DNA of 37,940 nt from JAZDFP01 sp043801445 (GTDB lineage: Bacteria > Planctomycetota > MHYJ01 > JACQXL01): positions 1-37,940 of the forward strand of contig JAZDMB010000021.1 in the NCBI GenBank assembly GCA_043801445.1, written 5' to 3'. The translations under genes were made by a program, and so were the position numbers. Below the pieces are notes generated by a model that ran no database searches, was not told the origin of the DNA, and saw only the letters and a program-made list of their open reading frames with translations. Positions 32,375-37,940 of the stretch are shown in pieces. Each line of letters starts with the position of its first letter. Position 1 is the first letter of the stretch.

Positions 32375-33225
32375 TGTTTATTCGTAGTGTCTTTTTTAGA
32401 AGTATCAGGAGAAGGCGATTTGGATTTGGCAAATAAAGTCATCGTTTCTTTTTTTTCCTTACGGGTGCTGATAATTACGTAAAAGAATAACAATACTAAA
32501 ACAATACCTACAATAATAGCGATGAGCCATTGAAATGTTTGGGCGGCTTTTGGTGGCGGATGAATAATTCTGGTTATTTTCTTCCCAATAATAAACGGTG
32601 CATAACGATATCCTTCACCGAATTTAGGGTCTACTTCATACTCTGCTATTTTTAGGAAAGCGCCTTCCACTTCTACTTCATCGGCAAAAGAGCGGTTTTC
32701 ATCTAAACTTTTAAATAGTTGCTCCGGTTTATCAATTGTATGGAAACGGTAAAATTCATTATTAGTTGGATTGGCAATCATACCGGCATAATAAATATCT
32801 ACACCAGCCGGATTAGTTTTAAGGCTATAAGGGTTTAAATATAAAAGGACTCCTCTGCAACGAATAAATTCACCGCGAAATTTATCGGGTGTAGTTGTTA
32901 ATGCATTATAAGTAATTTCCTGTTTGACTTTATTGGATATTTCATCAGTAGAAAGTCTACTGACATATTGGAGGAGAGTATTATAAGCCATATCTTGTTC
33001 AATTGCCGTTTTATCTTTGACATCATCCAATAATCCCTCAAATCTTTTTATGATTACGGGCGTATTGTTTGTGATTGGTATAGTAGGTGAAATGACAGAT
33101 TCTATTGGTTTAACATCGTTTGATTCAAGGGGATTTTCTACCGTTTGGCCCCAGATAAATAGTGAAGACAGTATTATTATGGCTAATAAATAATTTAATA
33201 TATTTATAGCTAAAGATAATTTCAT
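32371..33225 (-). CDS. Membrane-anchored protein of unknown function
   Basis: 284 residues. I chose ATG 33225 because the longer frame to 33363 would overlap the PilZ gene heavily. A hydrophobic N-terminal segment (ILNYLLAIIILSSLFIW) and a C-terminal helix (WLIAIIVGIVLVLLFFYVII) flank a soluble domain of about 200 residues. That domain includes TTPDKFRGEFIRCRGVLLYL and FADEVEVEGAFLKI, which looks OB-fold-like. The tail is Lys/Ser-rich. It lies between the PilZ and LarE genes, 7 bp and -4 bp apart. No family is recognised. Confidence 0.7.
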   Translation of the reverse strand: MKLSLAINILNYLLAIIILSSLFIWGQTVENPLESNDVKPIESVISPTIPITNNTPVIIKRFEGLLDDVKDKTAIEQDMAYNTLLQYVSRLSTDEISNKVKQEITYNALTTTPDKFRGEFIRCRGVLLYLNPYSLKTNPAGVDIYYAGMIANPTNNEFYRFHTIDKPEQLFKSLDENRSFADEVEVEGAFLKIAEYEVDPKFGEGYRYAPFIIGKKITRIIHPPPKAAQTFQWLIAIIVGIVLVLLFFYVIISTRKEKKETMTLFAKSKSPSPDTSKKDTTNKQ

Positions 33226-33232
33226 ATAATCT

Positions 33233-33640
33233 TTATGACGGTAATTGATTGTGGATAATAAATTTAAATATTTTATCAGTATCTTGTGAAGTGATTTCTT
33301 TAAATTTAAGACCGAGTAAACAAAGATGTGTATTTTCATCAATGGTTTCCACCCATGCGACACGTGTTAATGTTTTAATCGGTTCTGATTCCTGCGGTAA
33401 AAGGAAATTGAGACCAATAACTATTCTTTGCATCAGAAGTTCAGGTATCCAGAATGAATTGGGGATAACACCGGAAATCATAATACCACCACCACTAATA
33501 TTAGTTGTTGTTCCGGTATAAATTTCATTAAGACGAGAGTCAGAAATAGTACTACTAATAAATTTATAACGAACAGTGAGTTCGTTTTTGATACGGATAT
33601 ATCCTCTTCGTTCGCTATCAAATAAACTTGTCATAAACAA
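33233..33640 (-). CDS. PilZ-domain protein
   Basis: 135 residues, a single PilZ domain, the c-di-GMP-binding fold. The N-terminal RRGYIRIKNELTVRYKF and downstream NISGGGIMISG match the (RxxxR...D/N-x-S-xx-G) PilZ pattern, with asparagine in the usual aspartate place. It could couple c-di-GMP to motility or surface functions; PilB at 1824 may be a distant partner. It is first of a three-gene operon leading to larE. The ATG is 28 bp after the tRNA gene. Confidence 0.82.
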   Translation of the reverse strand: MFMTSLFDSERRGYIRIKNELTVRYKFISSTISDSRLNEIYTGTTTNISGGGIMISGVIPNSFWIPELLMQRIVIGLNFLLPQESEPIKTLTRVAWVETIDENTHLCLLGLKFKEITSQDTDKIFKFIIHNQLPS

Positions 33641-33668
33641 ACATCCTTAGTTGGTTAGGTATAATCAA

Positions 33669-33758
33669 CGGAGAGGCTGGGATTTGAACCCAGGGTAAGG
33701 GAAAAACCCCTACAACGGCTTAGCAAGCCGCCGCAATCAACCACTCTGCCACCTCTCC
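33669..33758 (-). tRNA. tRNA-Ser (anticodon GCT)
   Basis: A 90-nt type II tRNA. The acceptor stem is ggagagg / cctctcc, the anticodon stem gcggc / gccgt with loop ttGCTaa (anticodon complement at 33722-33724) reading AGC/AGU. A long variable arm and T loop gttcaaa are present. CCA is not encoded. Confidence 0.95.
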
Positions 33759-33825
33759 TTATATAACTTATTATAATATAAACAGTTAGATGTTTTATCG
33801 ATACCTATTTTTGTGATTTTGCTAG

Positions 33826-33890
33826 CGGCTTCACAAGTCGCCGCAATTAATTCTTTTACCACTTTTCTACATTCTATAACCTATTATAAC
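33826..33890 (-). pseudogene. Decayed partial duplicate of tRNA-Ser
   Basis: This stretch aligns at a 110-bp offset with the 5' half of tRNA-Ser(GCT) and with its upstream flank (tataac.tattataa), which shifts by 3 bp. Most differences read C to T on the plus strand (for example cctctcc to cttttct), so the acceptor stem is ruined. The T-arm half is not recognisable. The anticodon loop would read ttGTGaa. Confidence 0.65.
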
Positions 33891-34252
33891 AAAAGTAATT
33901 ACAAACAATCAAGTTAAAAATATCAAATTCTTTTTTTTGAATGTGTCATTAGTGTGCCAATTTTGTGCCACAAAAAATCCGTATTGTTCAACGTCAGCGT
34001 ATTTAAGAGTTTATAATAAGAGTTTAACCAACTCAAACTCAACCGCCGGCTTGTGAACACAACACCAGCATATCAGACATGCCTTAAAAATCAACCATAA
34101 GTTTATTTTTTAACACTTATTTCTTGACTTTTCATCTAATAGTAGGTTAAATGCCAATATAATAGTAGTAAAAAGTCCGCTTAATATGACGGATTCCGAA
34201 ATAATTTTTTCTCCGTGCTCTTTGCGCCTCTGCGGTAAATAAAAGAGTGATT
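33891..34252. promoter_or_regulatory. Gene-free leader of the large lipoprotein gene
   Basis: A -35-like TTGACT (34124-34129) and a -10-like TTAAAT (34147-34152) with a 17-nt spacer fit a sigma-70-type promoter. ctccgtgctctttgcgcctctgcggta (34211-34237 overall) is a dispersed-repeat remnant just before the start codon. Nothing else is recognised. Confidence 0.45.
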
Positions 34253-37200
34253 ATGCGTATCCAAAATATTAATAATAGAATAAAAGTCTGGGGTTTATCA
34301 ATAAAAAAATGGCATCTCTATCTGATATTGTCTTTATCTGTTTTAGTTCTTGTCGGCTGTGCTGCCGGGCTTCTTATGCTGGGCGGTTCTGCTCTGAGCG
34401 GCGCATCCGGCGGCGGAAGCAGTTCCTCCTCAGGTTCGTCAGGCGTAAAATCCATTAGCGGATTGGTCTTCTCCCAGGGTTCTGCAAATAGCATTGCGCC
34501 GCTGGGCGGCGCCACGGTTACCGCCCAATGGGGCGGAACCCGGAGCGTTAATAAATCTCCTGCCAAACAGAAACAAACCACCACCAATTCAGACGGCTCT
34601 TATGAACTCGGTGATATTGATAGTAATGTAAACGTTGAGGTTACTATAGAAAAAGACGGGCATACGGTTCAGACCCAGACAGTTAATACAGGGAATGCAA
34701 ATCCTCAGGCAAAAGGTATTCTCAACCGCAAAAACCCGAACAGGAAAACAGCCTTTAAGGATAGAGACAATGACATCAATACCAGACAGGACATCAATGA
34801 TAACGATGAAGCTCTTCCGCGCTGCCATATTATTATTCCTGCAGATGCGTTAACCGGCGATACGGATGTAGAATTAACGCCCTATTTTTCTATGAATAAC
34901 TTACCGTCGCCTATTCCCGCTGGTTTTATCGGATTAGCCGGAGCTGATTTCTCTGCTTCGGCAGCCACCACCTTTGTTTCCGGCAAGGAAGCCAAACCAT
35001 ATGTTGTTCTGCCTGACGACGTCCGGGCTGAAGACCTCTCGACCGGCGATATAAAATTAATGGAATTTATAAATGATAACTGGGTTATTGCCAAAGACAT
35101 GGCTAATCAAGACAAGAAATGTAAATATTACAGCTCAGGTCCTTATCAGGGATTAGTGGGTCCTGATGATAGCGAGACTGAAGAAACACAGGCGAAGATT
35201 ACAGCCGTTCATTCTTTCTGTTTTGTTCATCGTGTCTCACAACAGGCGACTATTAACGGGACGGTTACCAGTATTACCGGCACTCCGATTCGTGGTGCGA
35301 TGGTATTTGGAGGCGGCTCATCTACGACTACTGATTCTCTCGGTAATTATACGCTCTCACGGATTATCGTGCTTTCTAACACATTAGATACCTTAATAAT
35401 CGTCAATGCCGTAGCGCCCAACTATCAATTATCATCGGCTGTTGCCGCTGTTAATAAAACCACTTTTGTGGCGCATAATATCGATATCGCTCTTGAAACA
35501 TTACTTGATGATGTTGCTATGATTGGTGGTCAGGTCAAAGATACCGTTGCCGGCACACCTATTCCCGGCGCTAAAGTTACCTGCTCCAGTAACCCCGAGA
35601 CAGCCGCTTTCGTATACGATACTAAAAATTCATTAGACCTGAGTGATGACGTCCTTTCTGTTACTGCGCATACCGGCGCATCTTACCAATGGTGGATTAC
35701 CTCACCGTTCAATAGTGAGTTTAGGTCTTCTCAATCTAATAATGCCGTTGTCTTGAATGACCTTTTTATGGAATCCAGATTTAACTCCTTAGGCGCATAT
35801 CGTGTAGACCTTGATATAGTGCTGTCTGACCGGACTATTCCGGTAATGGCCGGATTCCTTCTACAGTTAGTGGGGCTGAATGTGAGACTTACGGATATCA
35901 GGCTTCCCATAACGTCCGACTCTTCTGTGGAATTAGAATCTTATAGCAATAATAACGGTATTTATCGGCTGATAGGCATGCCTTGCGGTGTGAGCTTGCA
36001 ATTACAGGCAAGCAAAAGCGGTTACCAGCCGTCTGATATCAGAACTGTAGCGGAGCTATACGCCGGCCAGACCAAGGAAGAGAATTTCTTTATTGCACAG
36101 GGTGTCTCTACGATTGCCTCTATCTCGATTAATCCATCGCCTTCGGTCAGCCTCATAAGCACTCAGCAGGTCCAGTTCTCTGCAATTGCCTATGATAATG
36201 CTGGTAATATTATCACCCCTACCCCGACTTTTACCTGGACTTCATCAAATAATGCGGTGGCTTCTATTAATAGCAGCGGTTCGCTAACGGCTTTGGCATC
36301 AGGCACGACCATTATCCAGGCATCTAGCAGCAGTATTTCAAGTAATCAGGTTACAGCCTATGTGAGCAGTGGTGTCCCAACCGCACCAAGTAGCTTGATT
36401 ACTACTACTGTCACCGCATCATCAATTGCAATCTCCTGGACGGATAACTCTAATGATGAAACCTCATTCAATATAGAACGCTCAACAGACGGCTCCAACT
36501 TCCAGATTCTGACCTCAGTCGGTGTTGGTACTACAGTTTACACGAATACCGGACTTACTGCGAATACTCGATACTACTACCGGGTCTATGCCTCTAATGC
36601 CTCGGGTAATTCCGGGACATCGAATGTTATATCAGCTACGACACTACCGCCGTTAGCGCCGACCGCGGCTACTAATTTCGCAACCAACATTACTATGAAT
36701 TCCGCTACCTTGCAAGGTACGGTTAATCCTAATGGTATAACAACTACTGCCTATTTCAATTATGGTCTGACTACTTCATACACAGTTACCACAACTTCTC
36801 AGTCTGTTGGCAGTGGCATAGTCAATGTCTTTGTTACCGAGAATATATCAAGTCTTACCCAAAATAATACATATAACTTCAGAGTTGTAGCGGTTAACGC
36901 CTCAGGCACAACCTATGGAACAAACCAAACATTCTTTACCAGCTCTGGTTCAGCGCCGGCAGTTACCACTAATTCCGCTACGAGTATAACCGCGAATTCT
37001 GCTGTCTTAAACGGCACGGTCAATCCGAATGGTGCATCAACCAATGCCTGTTTCCAGTGGGGGCTGACTACTTCTTATACCATAAGCACAACTCCACAGT
37101 CTATAGGCAGTGGCACGAGCGGTGTCAGTGTTTATTACAATCCAACCGCATTATCTTCAAGTACACAATATAACTTCAGGGTGGTCGGAAGCAGTACGTA

Positions 37201-37940
37201 CGGGACGAGCTATGGAACTAATCAGACATTTACTACAGGTTCAACTGGTATAGCGCCGACCTGCACTACAAATACTGCGGATAATATTACTTCTAATTCA
37301 GCCAGATTAAACGGGACAGTTAATCCGAATGGTCTGGATGTTACCTCCTGCTACTTTGATTATGGCACCTCTACATCTTATGGAAGTACCGCAAATGTCT
37401 CTTCACTTCCCGGTAGTGGCACGAGTAATGTTAGTGTTTCTGCCAACATAGGTGGTTCACCTGTCACCTTTAATCCTACTTCAACAGGACAAAATGGAAC
37501 AATCCAGACTTGGACAGTGCCGTCTAACGGCACCTACCAGATAGAAGTATACGGCGCTCAAGGAGGTGACGGGACCACCTATACAGGAGGTCTGGGTGCC
37601 AGAATGCGAGGAGATTTCAGTCTAACCTCAGGAACACAACTTAGAATTTTAGTTGGTCAACAAGGAGGAACGAATGCCTCTTATAAAGCAGGAGGTGGTG
37701 GCGGAGGTAGTTTTGTTACTTATAGTAATAATACTCCACTAATCGTTGCTGGTGGTGGTGGTGGCGGAGGAGGAAACTCTTCTCCTTCAAATGGACAACC
37801 TGGACTGATAGGAACGTCTGGTGGTAATAGTGCTAGTAGTACTGGTGGATCAGGTGGCGCTGGTGGCGGTGGTTCAGGTGGCTCTGCGGGTGGCGCCGGA
37901 CTTACAGGCAATGGCGGAGCTTCGACTTGTTCTTATGTTT
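34253..37940 (+). CDS. Very large Ig/Fn3/Gly-rich surface lipoprotein (3' partial)
   Basis: An ATG at 34253 opens a frame that reaches the window edge, 1229 codons, with no stop. A signal peptide ends in LVGC36, a canonical lipobox. Residues about 65-125 resemble a carboxypeptidase-regulatory-like fold (SDGSYELG). Two more follow near 345-440. About 620-705 fits a bacterial Ig (Big_2) module (WTSSNNAVASINSSGSLTA). About 708-795 is a fibronectin type III domain. Three related beta modules with GTVNPNG...YGLTTSYT lie near 800-1060. From about 1064 a Gly-rich region begins (GGGGGGS). A surface or adhesion role is inference. The ribosome-binding site is weak. Confidence 0.88.
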   Translation, partial: MRIQNINNRIKVWGLSIKKWHLYLILSLSVLVLVGCAAGLLMLGGSALSGASGGGSSSSSGSSGVKSISGLVFSQGSANSIAPLGGATVTAQWGGTRSVNKSPAKQKQTTTNSDGSYELGDIDSNVNVEVTIEKDGHTVQTQTVNTGNANPQAKGILNRKNPNRKTAFKDRDNDINTRQDINDNDEALPRCHIIIPADALTGDTDVELTPYFSMNNLPSPIPAGFIGLAGADFSASAATTFVSGKEAKPYVVLPDDVRAEDLSTGDIKLMEFINDNWVIAKDMANQDKKCKYYSSGPYQGLVGPDDSETEETQAKITAVHSFCFVHRVSQQATINGTVTSITGTPIRGAMVFGGGSSTTTDSLGNYTLSRIIVLSNTLDTLIIVNAVAPNYQLSSAVAAVNKTTFVAHNIDIALETLLDDVAMIGGQVKDTVAGTPIPGAKVTCSSNPETAAFVYDTKNSLDLSDDVLSVTAHTGASYQWWITSPFNSEFRSSQSNNAVVLNDLFMESRFNSLGAYRVDLDIVLSDRTIPVMAGFLLQLVGLNVRLTDIRLPITSDSSVELESYSNNNGIYRLIGMPCGVSLQLQASKSGYQPSDIRTVAELYAGQTKEENFFIAQGVSTIASISINPSPSVSLISTQQVQFSAIAYDNAGNIITPTPTFTWTSSNNAVASINSSGSLTALASGTTIIQASSSSISSNQVTAYVSSGVPTAPSSLITTTVTASSIAISWTDNSNDETSFNIERSTDGSNFQILTSVGVGTTVYTNTGLTANTRYYYRVYASNASGNSGTSNVISATTLPPLAPTAATNFATNITMNSATLQGTVNPNGITTTAYFNYGLTTSYTVTTTSQSVGSGIVNVFVTENISSLTQNNTYNFRVVAVNASGTTYGTNQTFFTSSGSAPAVTTNSATSITANSAVLNGTVNPNGASTNACFQWGLTTSYTISTTPQSIGSGTSGVSVYYNPTALSSSTQYNFRVVGSSTYGTSYGTNQTFTTGSTGIAPTCTTNTADNITSNSARLNGTVNPNGLDVTSCYFDYGTSTSYGSTANVSSLPGSGTSNVSVSANIGGSPVTFNPTSTGQNGTIQTWTVPSNGTYQIEVYGAQGGDGTTYTGGLGARMRGDFSLTSGTQLRILVGQQGGTNASYKAGGGGGGSFVTYSNNTPLIVAGGGGGGGGNSSPSNGQPGLIGTSGGNSASSTGGSGGAGGGGSGGSAGGAGLTGNGGASTCSYV

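Noticed and set aside
33226..33363. Longer N-terminus for the anchored protein at 32371
   Set aside because: It would overlap the PilZ gene by about 130 bp, and the hydrophobic segment fits a start at 33225.
34318..35100. Minus-strand frames opposite the large lipoprotein gene
   Set aside because: The plus-strand frame is continuous from 34253 with a lipobox and recognisable domains; the minus frames are shadows.
37720..37911. Proline-rich minus-strand frame
   Set aside because: It is the antisense of the Gly-rich region of the large lipoprotein.

Overview
The window reads as a piece of a low-GC chromosome from an uncultured Gram-negative-type bacterium. The gene mix is what I associate with Planctomycetota or related PVC or candidate-phylum genomes: a kinase-transmembrane-FGE fusion, HEAT-repeat lipoproteins, zinc-ribbon Yip1-type proteins, DUF2752, DUF362, PilB/PilZ and giant Ig/Fn3 surface lipoproteins. 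This placement is inference from family habits; no marker in the window proves it. I see no rRNA, CRISPR array, transposase or prophage module.

Layout. 1-684 is the 3' end of a repetitive surface or fibre-type gene cut by the window edge. 921-1814 is a XerC/D recombinase, convergent with a minus-strand block holding a PilB/GspE ATPase, a HEAT-repeat protein and a kinase-FGE fusion. 7619-14145 is a second minus-strand run: Yip1-like, DUF2752, PabB, QueE, TPR protein, TruA, CvpA. 14339-18034 is a plus-strand group: a membrane protein, a UbiA-type phosphoribosyltransferase, DUF362, tRNA-Ser(GGA) and a small beta-carbonic-anhydrase-like protein. 18113-19904 (minus) is a nucleotidyltransferase overlapping a ferredoxin-type DUF362 protein. 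19905-21471 has no convincing gene and carries two minisatellites, 14 x 22 bp and about 29 x 21 bp. 21472-28018 (minus) is a secreted Ig/propeller protein, then PIG-L, DegT, L21 and PHP genes. 28182-31031 (plus) is a HEAT lipoprotein, RNase PH and a PRC-MgtE_N-CBS protein. 31115-33640 (minus) is PilZ, an anchored protein and a LarE-zinc ribbon fusion. tRNA-Ser(GCT) and a decayed partial duplicate of it follow. From 34253 a very large lipoprotein gene runs off the right edge.

Functional themes. Cell-surface genes (Ig/Fn3/propeller proteins, PilB, PilZ, sugar-nucleotide and PIG-L/DegT genes) are mixed with housekeeping genes (truA, queE, pabB, rplU, rph, xer). The most striking feature is repeat biology. 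Small GC-rich palindromic elements sit in frame inside conserved enzyme genes (queE, the PHP gene, degT, and probably pabB and ubiA). They appear nested inside one another in steps of 24 and 27 nt. A second family, a two-hairpin element of about 90-150 bp, starts exactly at or beside the stop codons of three unrelated genes. With the two helically spaced minisatellites these are the best candidates for something not previously described.
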